The notes: generated by a model not told the origin, from the sequence alone. Positions 1 to 11,394 are shown, counted from the first letter of the stretch. The stretch: DNA of 64,000 nucleotides from Ligula intestinalis (GCA_036362985.1 JAYGXS010000004.1:65968721-66032720); one strand, 5' to 3'. Numbers and translations are program-made.

Positions 1-279
1 CGCATATGACAAATATCAGTTGCAGGATACGAATAAAGCCCCTGGGTTCTTTAATGGCATTAATCGAGTCGTTCGAATCCATTTCATAAGCTAGCATTAA
101 GCATTAAGCCAAACGCCTAGAGTTTTTCACACTTGGGTCAACTCAAATTTGGAGATATTTTTCTTATTTATACTTTATAGTTTTTTGGTTTTCTCGATAT
201 TCCTGAAAAAATTGACGGTTAGGAGGTCGTCAACTTCAACCTTCCTGGGGTCCAACTTACCGTTATGGAGTAAGATTAA
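1..279. other. No gene seen; possible SINE tail near 115-150
   Basis: I see no convincing coding sequence. The stretch around 120-145 (TTTTTCACACTTGGGTCAAC) matches the 3' tail of the tRNA-derived SINE family at 9.57-9.93 kb and 46.4-46.55 kb, so it is probably a SINE remnant. Confidence 0.4.
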
Positions 280-560
280 TTTACATGCGCAACAACTTTA
301 CGGTAGTTTATTTTATTTGGTTTACTTAACTTATTCATGTTTAAGTTCATTATTATGTTTGCTACTTCTATGTATTTTTGGTTAAGTGAAATTAAAATAA
401 CTTTGGTTTGCGTTTTTTAATTAGTTGGAGTTAGTTAGTTATGTATTAATCTAATTAGTTCCCAATACGTGCAGATTTTCATTACGACGCACTTTTTTGA
501 CAAACATTAGTTTAGTATTCCTGTTTTGTGTACTTTTTAAACTTTATTTTTTATTTCTAT
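280..560 (+). repeat. AT-rich dispersed repeat, copy 1
   Basis: This AT-rich block starts with a motif close to TTTACATGCGCAACAAC and is alignable by eye with 2640-2960: shared TTCATTATTATGT, GGTTAAGTGA-like and CCCAATAYxTG tracts in the same order. A third, inverted piece of the same boundary lies at about 758-835 and matches 2588-2650 in reverse complement. No coding capacity is evident. The type of element is unknown. Confidence 0.6.
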
Positions 561-757
561 TTCCCTTCCCTCGTATTACCCCAGACGCCAAAAGTAGCTT
601 ATGTAGGCCCACTCATATAACCCTAGTCCCATCATTTTGTCCAGCAAAAACGGTAGTTATAGAGTTTTGGGGGTCAAGAAAAAGGATCGGCAAAAATGGA
701 AATTTATAGAAGTAAATGCAAAGTGAAAAAAATGTAGTCGGAGTTGCTTCCTGCTGG

Positions 758-835
758 GGTAAGTTGTTACGCATGTAAATTGAAGGTGTGCGCGGCGTTT
801 CGCACCGCGGACTATACGAATCTAACTCCAGTACG
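758..835 (-). repeat. Inverted copy of the 2588-2650 segment
   Basis: Read on the minus strand, this segment gives the same order of motifs as 2588-2650: GAGTTAGATT, a CGCGG tract, then CTTCAATTTACATGCG. The two copies are in opposite orientation. Confidence 0.6.
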
Positions 836-1526
836 GTAAGTTGAAGTATACGACCTCCTAACCACCATGTCCATTTATCGGGAAATTGAAGAAACCTGCA
901 ATTTGATAATTGTTTTTTTTTTCGCAATAAGTCAAACGATAATACAGATTAGGTAAATCCACAGATGCAAATCAACAACACTTCTAAGTACAGTAGAACA
1001 AAAATGCATTTTGGTATTTATGAATGTATATTCCACTGCCTGTCCTAATTCCCCACCCATAAAACCGTATAACCTCCGTTTTGGTAGGAAAACATAGAGG
1101 GAGTAGGAATTAATAGCTGGGCCAACATAAGCTACTATTGTCCCCCGAAGACTGTATACACCTTAGTGCACCTGGTCCTGTATTACCTAATGATGAGGCT
1201 TTTGCTGCTGATCTGGGACCCAAAGTAGGGTTCTATCAAGAACTTTGTTGGCCTGGCGTATCGGCTTCATTTTCGAACCTATCGTCAGATACGGATCCGA
1301 TAATGGGTTCGACCATGATGCCGAAAGGTCAGACGAATAGAGTTATGTTGTCATTTACCTCCCAGGCCGGCAGAAGAGGGGTGAAGGTGGTCAGTTAATA
1401 ATTTGTCGTTCTTGTCATGCAGGCAGCAAACGCATGTGCCAGAATGGGACCACTCTCTCCCCAAAATGAGCACACGTGCGGCGCCTAAAACCGAATGGCA
1501 TAACTAGAAGCGTGGGTGTTGTGGGG
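836..1526. other. No gene recognised
   Basis: A modest open frame at 1138-1398 (+) has no family resemblance I can name and no splice context that supports it. I treat the stretch as non-coding. Confidence 0.4.
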
Positions 1527-1860
1527 CTTGCACTTCTCGACGATTCGGCCTCTGACGCGAAATTAAATGCCCTACGACCTTGAACACCAAACAGCCTCGT
1601 ATGGTCAATGCCGTGCTGATGGCTCGACGCACACTCGAGCACAGTGAGCTTTCCAACCTCTTTTGTATACCCTAGCGCGTGGTGACTGTCAGGTCCGCCC
1701 ACGACGGCAGAGGTCGAATTCACAAAAACGCCATTCAATCCGCGTCCGTCCACCCGCCCACGTGGGTGGGGGACGAAACGTGAAAATGTCAGCGCACACG
1801 TTTGAACGCTGCTTAGCAGGTGCAACCACGTGCACGGGTGGAATCCCGCAAATTGTTTAA
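1527..1860 (+). repeat. GC-rich dispersed repeat, copy 1
   Basis: It shares CACTTCTCGACGATTCG, CCTCTGACG, GGCTCGACGC and AAAAACGCCATTCAA with 3057-3410, in the same order and spacing. Length is about 330-350 bp. It could be a SINE or a fragment of a larger element; I see no pol III boxes. Confidence 0.7.
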
Positions 1861-2029
1861 ATAATCTAATGTTTTCGCAACAAAATAGCGCGCCATAAAC
1901 AAATACAGAAATTTACTTACGTTTCTTATAATTTATTGGGTGATAAATTTGGACATTTTGCACTGACTTTCACTCAATAGTTTATTGGGTTTCTTAATAT
2001 TCCAGATTGGTGGTTAGTAGGTCGGTAAT

Positions 2030-2150
2030 GCAAGCGAACATGCGAGTCCCAGGGAGTGATTTAGAAGTAGAAGATGACTCGATCGCTGGGACAATATGTT
2101 TGTTCGCCTGACGTTTTGAAAACCATCGCGGATTCATCATCGGAGATGCA
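2030..2150 (-). repeat. Hammerhead-like dispersed repeat, degenerate copy
   Basis: On the minus strand the copy carries GATGATGAATCC, then AAAACGTCAGGCGAA, then a TTGTCCCAGCGATCGA tract. This is the same order as the copies at 20.4, 23.7 and 46.1 kb. The catalytic core is mutated here (GAAA reads CAAAA), so no activity is expected. Confidence 0.6.
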
Positions 2151-2629
2151 CTCACAGAACAGTAGCAGCAACAGTTGGTGTGTGCACAGGGTTTTGACGT
2201 AAAATCTAAACGCACAGAAAACATCGATAAATGCATTGAGTGTGCACTGATTCGTTGCGTCAGCAATGACCAGCTAGCCCTGCGATGTTGACATAGGATG
2301 ATGTGGTGGCCGGTCTGTTCCCCGAAATTCGACTTGCTTTAGCCAAATTTAGTCTTAGCACCGAATATTGATTGGGTAAATCGTTGCACTTGTTGATGGA
2401 TTGAGGGCTCGCGAACAATGAGGTGACAATCAGGTAAGCCGACAATTACTTGAGTCATGGTTCACGGGTCACAAATCCATCAACAAACGTCGACGAGACC
2501 CGGCCAAACATTCAAATTTGATGAGGCCGAAATTGTCGCAAGAAGTGACAATCGAGTGAGCCGAGAATTACTTGAGTCATATTTCACGGAGTTAGATTAG
2601 TATAGTTCGCGGCGTGAAGCGCAGCCCAC

Positions 2630-2960
2630 ATCTTCAATTTACATGCGCAACAACGTTGCGTTAATTTAATTTAACTTATTTATATCTAAGTCTAGTTTTC
2701 AGTTCATTATTATGTCTACTATTTTTATTTGCGATTATTTTTTAGTTAAGTGAGTTAACCTTACCTTATGTATGTTGTTTATTTAGTTATTTTTAATTTA
2801 GTTATTTCCCAATATTTGTGTAATCGCACATTTTGATAATCACGCGCTTTTTGTCGACAAACGTTAGGATATTTAAATAATTATTCCTGTTATTTCTACT
2901 TTTGTAAACTTTCCTTTTTTATTTATATTTCCTTTCCTTTGTAAATACAATATATTCTTT
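2630..2960 (+). repeat. AT-rich dispersed repeat, copy 2
   Basis: Second copy of the repeat at 280-560, beginning at TTTACATGCGCAACAAC. It is followed within 100 bp by copy 2 of the GC-rich repeat, which suggests the two may be parts of one larger composite unit. Confidence 0.6.
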
Positions 2961-3056
2961 ATTAAACCCAGGCCTCTATCACAGAAGGATTGGGCTTTAG
3001 CTTGCTGATATGGAACCCGAAGTGGAATTATACCCTAGAACCGTAGACGTTATTCA

Positions 3057-3410
3057 GCTCGCACTTCTCGACGATTCGACCTCTGACGAGAAATTGAACG
3101 CTCACGACCTTGAAGACCGAACAATCGCGTACGGGCAAGGCCACACGGATGGCTCGACGCGCACTCGGTGGGCTTACACCTCGAGGCGTGTGAATCTTCT
3201 GGCCCGGTCACGCGGGTGTCCTTGAAATTCACCTTTGTTCCGCAATGCCCGCCAGTCGTTCTTTAACGCGCCCGGCCAAATCCCGCCGCACCTTTGGTTT
3301 CTCCTCCGACGGCCGTCGAATTAGCAAAAACGCCATTCAACCCGCGCTCGCTCACGTGAAAACGTCCGCGCGATGTTTGAAAGCCGTCTAGCGGATGTAA
3401 CAATATGCAA
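3057..3410 (+). repeat. GC-rich dispersed repeat, copy 2
   Basis: Direct repeat of 1527-1860 with many substitutions. Divergence and stop codons in all frames argue against a gene. Confidence 0.7.
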
Positions 3411-5106
3411 GTTTATGGGCGAGCAGACCAAAGAAGATCGTCTTTACAGGCATATTTCGAGGCCGCGACCACGATTACAGAGACAGAAAAGGGAGCAAAA
3501 CTGAGACCTCTTCGATATCGAATGACCGTCATGTGGATTTAACGATAAGGTTCGTCTGAAAACTGCTACTGAAGGAAGTGGTCGACCCCCAAAACCGGTT
3601 GCATGGGACCAAGATCCTTCACGACATGCGCTTTTCGGACTTCATCGGGCCCGCGCGAGACCATTGCTATCGCCGTACGTGCGTGCGATGGAGTGATGAA
3701 GGCCTTCGCGCTGGATCAATCCCTGAATCAAATGTCATCATCATTTGGCTGATAAGGCCAGATACTGCACACGTGCACGAGAGATTTGAGGCTGGCACTG
3801 GGAGCCCATCCCTACAACAAATCAACGTAGGCCTTCAACCCGATGCGCTAAGCCCTGTGATTTGGAGGAAGACCGACAAATCGGATGACTCGGTGGACCT
3901 TAAGTTCCAGATCCGCACTGCGACGACGCCTTTGCAGAGGCCCGATACGTAAAAGGAGGACCAGATCATGTGATGCACGCGTAGGCGGGCTGTTCGACGG
4001 TCACGGCATCTGTAGTACCTAGCTCCACACGAAGTGCTTTTGTGAATGCTTGCTGCTTCCGGCCACTGGAACAGCCAATCACAGGCAGACTCACAGAGGA
4101 CTTCATGTGACGACTGCCGAGAAAACATCATCTCAGACGCCGTCCGCTGGCTTGTGGTCGTTTAACAGTCAATTTTTCATTGCCTATTCTCCGCTTCCTT
4201 CTGTACAGAACGAATTCTTCCCACCTCTATGGCCTTCCCATGACTTCTCTTTTCCTAAGGAACCTGGCCTGAAGGTAGCAGTTGCTAGGGTCTCACCTAC
4301 TTGACCCTCTGCGATTCGTCAGCGCCCATCTCCGGCCATCGTACCACCTCAGCCCAGTGGGTAGGGAAAGAGAGGATGTGATAGGTGCTGTGCAAGCCTG
4401 ACCCACCATAAACCTACTCAGTGGACGCCATCGCTTGCGACGGTCGAACTTTCGAGCCAGATAAACACGAAAATGGGGAGATACTTACTCAAAGTCACCA
4501 GATTCCCTGCTCCATTTGAGCAGAAACTACTGTTGCCTGAATTTGGTCACTACATTATCAGCCCTACATTTCGACCACCGTGCTGGTATCACACGCCGGG
4601 GGTGACTTGAATAACATTACATTAGGGTGCAGCAACGCATTCATAGCCCAACACACTAGAACGAAAAGAAACAAAGAAAAAATGCACTGGTCCATTATTT
4701 AAAAAAAATTCACGTGGCAACGACTCGAGGGCAGACTCGGAACACTGCCACGGGCGTACAAATACACATCATGATTTAGACGATTGTAGATTGAAAAGGG
4801 ATCAAAATGTTTTAGGATAATAGCCAATATCTCAATACAGAATACGGCGGTCTAAATCAGAAGACGGGGAGGATGGGGTAGGTGAGTCTTTGAGTGTGTG
4901 AAAGGCTGATGGGGCAGCAGCCAAATGAGGGGGAGAAGGTAGAGGACTGATACGAGGTTCGTGTCAGTCAGTAGTACAGAGTTCGGGCTAAAAGCAATGT
5001 GGGTAAATGGTGCGACGGTGGGAAAAAAATATGTCAGGGGAAGTAAAAAGGCATACGCGGGCAGAAAAGGAGGGGGAGCGAAGAGGTCCCCCCCCTCCCT
5101 CCTGGC
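3411..5106. other. Flank downstream of the DLGAP-like gene; one short repeat
   Basis: No exon recognised. About 4193-4305 is a direct repeat of about 5795-5890 (shared GGCCTTC-CATGACTTCTCT, then GAGGAACC or AAGGAACC, then GTTAGGGT-like tracts). The part from 4310 to 5106 is 3' of the terminal DLGAP-like exon and should contain its 3' UTR. I found no canonical poly(A) signal on the minus strand. Confidence 0.5.
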
Positions 5107-5304
5107 TCAGAAGACCACAAATCCGGGACTGGCAGTGGCGTCCGCATCGGTGGTACTGTTGAGGCCCTGTCGCGCAGCAAATTCGCGTTTCGCGGCCTTA
5201 ATACGCTCACGGGCCTGAATGCGCGCTAACTCGGCATCCTTATTGGACCGCGTCGAACGTGCAGATTTCGGAGTGGCTGATTTGGCCTCGGGCCGGCGCG
5301 AAGG
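5107..5304 (-). CDS. DLGAP: DLGAP-like protein, terminal exon (basic C-terminal tail)
   Basis: The exon encodes 65 residues and a TGA stop (5107-5109). The acceptor is strong: a pyrimidine tract (GCGCCTTTCTTTACAG) ends at 5305, and the exon opens in phase 0, matching the phase-0 donor of the exon at 13596. The tail is rich in Arg/Lys/Ala, with an ARERIKAAKREFAARQ segment. This resembles the RRLMAAKRAASVRQ-type segment near the C-terminus of animal DLGAP/SAPAP proteins, postsynaptic scaffolds that bind PSD-95 GK and SHANK PDZ domains. Vertebrate members end in a class I PDZ ligand (T at -2, L at 0). This one ends GFVVF, which fits a class II ligand (hydrophobic at -2 and 0). Family assignment rests on the adjacent GKAP-domain exons; the tail alone would be weak evidence. 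Confidence 0.75.
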   Translation of the reverse strand, partial: PSRRPEAKSATPKSARSTRSNKDAELARIQARERIKAAKREFAARQGLNSTTDADATASPGFVVF

Positions 5305-6149
5305 CTGTAAAGAAAGGCGCAAAAAAGAACCCAAGATTAACTCAAGTAGAAGAAATTAAAGATGGAAATTCAGGGGGGGGGGGGGCGCATGCCTTCCTGC
5401 CTAAGGCGGCCTGCGACACTGAAGTAAGTGAAAACTGCTCCCATACTAGTGGTATCTTGACATCTTATAGCAAGGACCTGTAGTGTCTCTGTAGCCCGAC
5501 GCTACAGACGAGGTCACTCAGAGCAAAGGAGCTTGCGCGAAGGCAGTTTTCGGCGTGCCTCTGGGGTCAGGCACAAACGTGCGCGCCTTGCCCCCCCCCG
5601 TCCTGGCCTCAATCCACGCTGGCTTGACTTCAATCTGTCCAATGAGATGCCCGCTTTAGTAGCCTAACCTCATTCAGTAGGTTGGCCTCAATTTATATGA
5701 ACACAGACCACAATGCGGCGCCTGCCCTTAGGCATCAATACAGACCCGAACCGACTAGGGAACGATCTGCACTTGCCCGAATCCAATTCATCCACACAGA
5801 ATATACTCTTTCTACCACCCTGGCCTTCGCATGACTTCTCTATTCTCCTGAGGAACCGGACTAGGAAGATCGCAGCTGTTAGGGTTAACTCAATTAGCCT
5901 TAACACTACGCGATAGACCTTCTTAAGGTATTTTAAACAACGACCGAGTGAAATAAGTTTTCGAAACGTCAGGGCACTAGGGCTTTCAGTTCCAGAGACC
6001 TCACTATTCAAACAGTAGTTTTATTTATTGAATTTGCATGCCCATAAAGATGCTCCAGGCAATCGTTATTAATGGAAGAAGACGATCCAGTGAAGTCAAA
6101 AAAATGATGGCCGTCTGCCAATGACTGTAAAAAGATTAAGGAAGATTGG
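5305..6149. other. Intron of the DLGAP-like gene; poly-G tract and short repeat
   Basis: The stretch holds a G-run near 5372-5385 and the second copy (about 5795-5890) of a 110-bp direct repeat whose partner is near 4193-4305. No coding exon is evident. Confidence 0.5.
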
Positions 6150-6712
6150 GCCAGCAGCTTTGGTGGATCTGTTCGCAACCCGGCCATCGAAATCACTGCC
6201 GTCACCAAGCTCCTGAACCCAGCCGCAGCATTCGGCCAGCTATTAGAGTTCTACACAAGGGGGCTGTCCCCTCGTCTCTCAGATCTACCCATTGATGGCT
6301 CTGCCATCATGAAAGGCTTCCAGCGTCTTCACCAGAGAACCGTTTTCGACACGAAACTCAGCCGCCAATCCACGGTCCTTTTGAGCGGCTATCCATCGCT
6401 GATTGCGGCCTCGGAACAAGAACTCCCGAGGGTCACTTACTGTACCTTGGCTCAAATACACAGCAGCTACTCCATGCTTCTTCGCCAGAACCAACGCCGG
6501 CTTGACTCATCCATATTTGACAGCTGTTCCAAATGTACCCTCTCTCCGCATGACTGTCAGCATCTTTTTGCCTGCTGTTTCCGGTTAGGTACCTAACTTA
6601 CCACCCACAGACCTTTGGCTAAAGCTGGTTGATATCGCGGCTATCCAACTACAACCAATTGGGAGTCTGGTGAGGAATCTTGACCTAACAAGGGCTACGA
6701 CACACACACACA
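6150..6712 (+). mobile_element. 5'-truncated Jockey-like retrotransposon fragment (3' end)
   Basis: Translation in shifting frames gives the C-terminal part of the Jockey-like protein found intact at 31.7-34.7 kb: a FQRLHQR segment, LPRVTYCTLAQ, and the zinc-binding C-terminus with SPHDCQHLFAC. The copy ends with a GGGCTACGA plus (CA)n tail, the same 3' terminus as the full-length element. Several frameshifts and stops are present. The 5' end is truncated near 6150. Confidence 0.85.
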
Positions 6713-8154
6713 CACCACAATAGGAATCCTGTAAGAACCACTTTTGGATCAACAGTGTATGCACGTATTCAGCCTCGAGAACAACTAATCACATGCGCAC
6801 TCAAACCTCCAAGCACCAAATTAACTCACCAAACGGGTGCCAACTGGCGGTCAGATCAAGCTTATTGCAGGTGCAAGTTTGGCAGCGCGTCAAAGGCTCG
6901 GACAGCCATCAGGCTTCTGTACAGAAGAAACGCCATTCCTTTTTTATGCTTTACCCTTCGCTAAACGTGATAATCACAGTCGAGAGGGTACACCGATTAT
7001 GGCTAAAAATAACTGGGGCACCGAGGTAGACGATCTCTCGCCAATCCGGCAAGGTTCGAGGATCTAGTCCCGTCAATAGGCCAGTCGTAAAACACCAGAA
7101 GTTGCTCAAAAGGCCTGCAGCAGCTTTATAAACTTTGTCAGAGTTCGCAGTAATAGTCACCGCTCAGACAGTAGGCCGAGTCCTCCATTAAAGGGGACCT
7201 GTGGGAGCCTGCACTCCGTATTGCTGCGTTGACTCATCCTCTCTTCGGTAGCCAAGTCTTTGTGCACTCGCACGTTACAAACACCCCCGCACCTGCTTTG
7301 CCAATCGCTGCGAGAGGCCCGCGATGTCCTGCTTGTCATACGCTCCTCCTGATGCGCGCCGTGCTCCCCAATTGGCTAAGGACACACTCCGCACTAAGAG
7401 CTTCGCAGCGGCAGACACACCTGGCATGCAGACGCAGCTGGCTTGTGACACACAGTCTTTGTACAGTTAACGTCCCGGCAGTAAAGCGCTCTCTCTCCAC
7501 CAACACCATCTTCCCTGACTTGTGATTTGGAGATCTATTGGGAATGCCGCTATTCCCATGAGGAGTCAACGCACTCAAAGGTGTCGTGAGAGCCACTAGC
7601 TGCGGCCGGTCTTGTCTGCTCAATTCTGATTGGTCCATTGTCTTGACTATGTGTCCCGCTTTCCCCCTTAAATGCACCCAGCCTTTGTGTGTGAATGACC
7701 TGCTGCAAAGTGCGCTGTCTGAGCACACGCTCTGTCTCTTTCCCATTACGGGCCTTGGGTATCGTTCGTACCATTTAGATGTACCAGGCGCGGGTCGTAA
7801 CACGATCCTTCTATTGTTGATACAGCAACTAGCTCTCGATAGACTCACAATTAACTTGGCGAATAATTGGTTGGGCTTGACAGTCACCGACACTCAGGGG
7901 CTGGCGTCCGTGACAGTGAGGGCTTTTTTTGCATAATTAGACCTGTCCGCTTTTGCCGAAGTTGTTGACCTTTGGACAGTTGGCGGCACAAATGTGGTAC
8001 TGAGAAAACCACAGCCCAGACTGTCAGAGCTCATAGGGTACTTTAGTCAGTGCGGAACGTGCTCGACTGGTAATGTAGACAGTCATACACAATGATGCTG
8101 GAATCGATAGAAGGGCTAATGTACAGTGATCAAAAAACTGACAAGACAGCGCAA
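6713..8154. other. Intronic, nothing recognised
   Basis: Several overlapping open frames occur on both strands (for example 7336-7893 on minus), but none shows a domain, codon pattern or splice context that I can support. Confidence 0.4.
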
Positions 8155-8400
8155 GCCCGTGGCGCAGTGGTTAGTGCGTTTGACTTCTAACTAACAAGGT
8201 CGCGGGTTCGAAACTCGAGCCAGGCACCAATTTCTGGGGCAACACTTGACTTGCGTATGAACAGCTGACGACGGCTAATTAGCCCGAGATGGCCACCCTA
8301 GGCTTTCTTGTCGCTGATGGTAATGTCCTTCTGCTTATCATATCATTAGCCGCCTTGCGGAGCGTAACCTCGAGACTGAGCTACAAAGACACCATGGACG
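8155..8400 (+). repeat. tRNA-derived SINE with central conserved domain
   Basis: The 5' head is tRNA-like: A box TGGCGCAGTGG (8161-8171), an anticodon-loop region reading CTTCTAA (tRNA-Arg-like, tentative), and B box GGGTTCGAAACT. It is followed by a body with GCTGACGACGGCTAAT and GAGATGGCCA at 8264-8298. The same body motif occurs in four other SINE copies in the window with different heads. It is not a functional tRNA gene: the T arm is imperfect and a SINE body follows. Confidence 0.75.
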
Positions 8401-9564
8401 GACGCCTGTGTGTCCTTTACCTGGTCGGTGTATGTACATCTATCTGCTAGAAAGTAATGTGCAATGACTGAGGTAGTAGCGAATTCAATGGATATCATAC
8501 CCATTAAACTGAACAGTGGCGTTTAAATGCATGTTGGGAGTTTCCGTAGGCGACAACAACCACCCAACTTAATGGAACCTGGGCAAGGAGGGGGGGGGGA
8601 GGTGAGATGTCAAAGTGACTGAGAGCTGGAGTTTAAAACCATTAAAAGCAGGCTGCAGGGTGGAAAAAAACAACAAAAACAGCGGCGTAGAGAGGCGCCA
8701 AAAGTGATGAGGCGGACTGTACAGAAAAACAAATGGTTTATATGCGCCGACTCTGTGTACCCTCTGAGAGTGCGGATATCACAACACATGACTAAGGCAT
8801 ACGAGCCCGCGCGCGAGTGTTGCGAAGGCGAGACGACAGCTTGCAGGCAATACAGTCATCGTTCCCGCTAGGGCATATGCAAGTGCGTTGGAAAGAGAAG
8901 GCTGATTGAAAATAACGAGACTGTTTTTTTGCTTCTCTGCTGTGCTTTCTGAAATACAAGCCTGCACCGCGGGGCGGGGGGGGGGACTGGAAATCGGCAA
9001 GATGGATTTTAATCCAATTACGCAAAATGGCTAAGGGATGGACGCGACAAATGCGGAGACGAAAACGCTGATGGTGACAAGGGTGGGAGGGACTGGTTAA
9101 TTTTCTCGACGCAAAAAGGGTCGAAAAGGCTTGATGCTTCTACTTACAATCAATGACTAACGCTATGCAAAATAAATCGAAATATTAAAATTCGCTTTAG
9201 ATTAGGATCGTAAAGTACTATCTTGGAGCATAATTCTTGGGCTTTTGACACGCTGTAGGACGTCAGCTTTTAGAAAAACGTATTTTCGGCCTCCTGAGAT
9301 AAAAAAATGGATGCTTAAAAAGTGTGCATGCTTTCTACAGACGCTCGATAGCTCTACATATTCAAATATATTTTATGGAAAGCATAAGCGAGCATATTCT
9401 TTCTTGCAAGTCATGTATTCTATCTTTGAGTTGTCAAAGAACTGTACAATGCCCATTCAAGTTCCACAGTATCCGTTCATCGTGTGAAGCCCCTCGTGAA
9501 GTATACCCGATAGATCACATTCATTGCAAAATTTTAGGAGCACTGTATGCAATCCGGCTGGCCC
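8401..9564. other. Intronic, nothing recognised
   Basis: G-runs near 8588 and 8978. No supported exon or repeat family. Confidence 0.4.
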
Positions 9565-9725
9565 AAGTGTGAAAAATTCGCGGTCTCGGTGGGGTCGAAC
9601 TCACACAGCAGTGAGGGCTTTTGCGCAACCCACGCTCCACCACTGAGCTACGAGGCTCACCATGCGCCCTGAAGCTAATCACACTTGAATCGATTTCAGC
9701 CGCCCAACTTACTGCTAGTATGGAA
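9565..9725 (-). repeat. tRNA-like SINE (family with GAGCCTCGTAGCTCAG head)
   Basis: On the minus strand the A box reads TAGCTCAGTGG and the B box GAGTTCGACCCC. The segment upstream of the tRNA-like part (AATCGATTCAAGTGTGATTA) is also conserved in the copy at 46385-46550, and more loosely in that at 17265-17400. So the repeat unit is longer than the tRNA-like part. The 3' tail reads CGCGAATTTTTCACAC. Confidence 0.7.
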
Positions 9726-9869
9726 TTCACCAATTCGGACGCAGTAAGCTGATTGCCAGGCAGGATTTCCTAGGCAATCATCTAGAATCCACCAGAATGA
9801 CTACTTGGGGGGATGGCTTTGCAAATCTACTTAATTTAGTTGATCCGGTGAGTAAAAGCCTTCCCTGCT

Positions 9870-9935
9870 GTGTGGCTTCAACTCCTACCGAGACCGCGAA
9901 TTTTCTACAATTGGGTCAACTGAACTAAGCAAATG
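9870..9935 (+). repeat. SINE 3' tail, opposite orientation
   Basis: CCGAGACCGCGAATTTT followed by GGGTCAACTG repeats the tail of the SINE at 9565-9725 in the opposite orientation, so the two form an inverted pair about 290 bp apart. Confidence 0.6.
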
Positions 9936-10513
9936 TGCCAAATCGTTCATAAACTGAAAACCCTAAACGCCAATACGAAGGCAGATTGGGTTTTAAATTA
10001 TTTGAGAATTGGGAATTACCCTTGAGTATGAAGCTGGAAGACGTAATCTGCTAACAAATGAGTACAAAGAAGAATATATTTGCCGAATTTTTTCTTAAAA
10101 ATATGTTTGAACTTGTTCGGCCGACAAAAAGATGCACACTGTTCAAGTATTCATTCCTTTTATCGAAAGGTCGAGAGGAAGTTCGTTCAAAAGCCAGTAT
10201 TTTGGTGTATCTGAAATAGCTTCGGATTAGTCTCCAAGATAATGACCATTAAAATATCACTTAAACAATAAGCCCTAATCTAAAACACAGTTTGAAAACG
10301 GAGTAACCTTTGCAAGAGATGACTCACAGACGGTACTGTAATCCCTTACATCTTATTTATAGATAGTTATCACCCGCTCTGCGTATGGATCGACTACTGA
10401 GTTTATCCCAATCTGCTCTACACTGTTAGGCACTTCGGTTGACGGTATTGCATGCAGTGCAACCCATTTTTTTTGTAAAAAGAATGTCTAATTATTTTAT
10501 TTATTATTTGAAG
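9936..10513. other. Intronic, nothing recognised
   Basis: AT-rich sequence without motifs I can assign. Confidence 0.4.
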
Positions 10514-10800
10514 TGGATCCGACAAAGCAAAGGGAGAACGGAATGGCCATTTCTGGGTTGTTAGCTGTCATCAGCCAGTCATATCCAGTCTCAAGGGTTG
10601 GAACCCCCGAGATTTGAACCCGGGAACTTTGGTCCTTGAGTTCAATACTCTACCTCGGCACCACGGGCTTCTGCTTTGTCGGTTGAGATCGGGATCCATT
10701 TGTCGGATCCAAATAATCGTATCATCATAGTCACTATGAGACGATCTGGTGGGTTTACGTTGTGAGCTCCTGGGCAAAGCGGAACCTTATTGTTCCTCTA
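10514..10800 (-). repeat. SINE copy with inverted GGATCCGACAAA ends, copy 1
   Basis: On the minus strand a tRNA-like head (GTGGTGCCGAGGTAGAG A-box region; CGGGTTCAAATCTCGG B-box region) is followed by the conserved central domain (10542-10576). The tRNA-like part lies between GGATCCGACAAAGCA at 10517 and its inverted forms TGCTTTGTCGG and TTTGTCGGATCC near 10672-10711. A close copy lies at 16230-16530. Confidence 0.8.
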
Positions 10801-11394
10801 CTAGATCGGCGAAACTCATACAATCATTTATTATTTATTAATTCCATTTCGTTAACTTAAGCACAATTTTAACAGTGAATTTGGTGGTTAGGGCTAAGGT
10901 TTGAAGGCAAGGATTGGGATTAGCACTAGGGTGTTTAAAGTCCGGGTTTCATTGGTTAATGTTTCAGGTTAGTACTCAGCCGCACTCACAGATGTCAATA
11001 CTGCTGTGTGGCTGAGTGGCCATGGTCAGATCGAGAGGACACACAAAGTGACCTCCTATACCGGCTACTAAGTTGCATTTATTGCCCTTCCGTGATTTTC
11101 CTTTTTGAATAGCGCAAGCTTATGGGTCCTGCTTTCGTGCACTGCCTATGATTAATTTGATTTCGGTTTGCGCCGACCATCCGCGATTAGGCTAGAGGTA
11201 GTTCTGTTTTTTTTTTTAAATAACGCATCAGAGTTTTTACTGGCCGTGGTGGAGTAAATGCATATTTGGTCATTCCTTCTTAGCGGATTATACAGTCTAC
11301 CGCCGGCCGCTTCTTGACCCACCCATAAAACGCATAGGACCATAAATCCCATATTACAAGCGTCCTTACTCCTCATTTCATGAAAGAAATACGA
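10801..11394. other. Intronic, nothing recognised
   Basis: No supported feature. Confidence 0.4.

Noticed and set aside
1138..1398. 86-residue plus-strand frame
   Set aside because: No homology recognised, no splice context, and located among dispersed repeats.
5878..5892. Telomere-like TTAGGG
   Set aside because: A single GTTAGGGTTA occurrence with no array.
7336..7893. A 185-residue minus-strand frame as a gene
   Set aside because: No recognisable motif, overlapping frames of similar length on the other strand, and no repeat or splice support.
8155..8230. Functional tRNA-Arg gene
   Set aside because: A and B boxes are present but arms do not pair well and a SINE body with the shared central domain follows.
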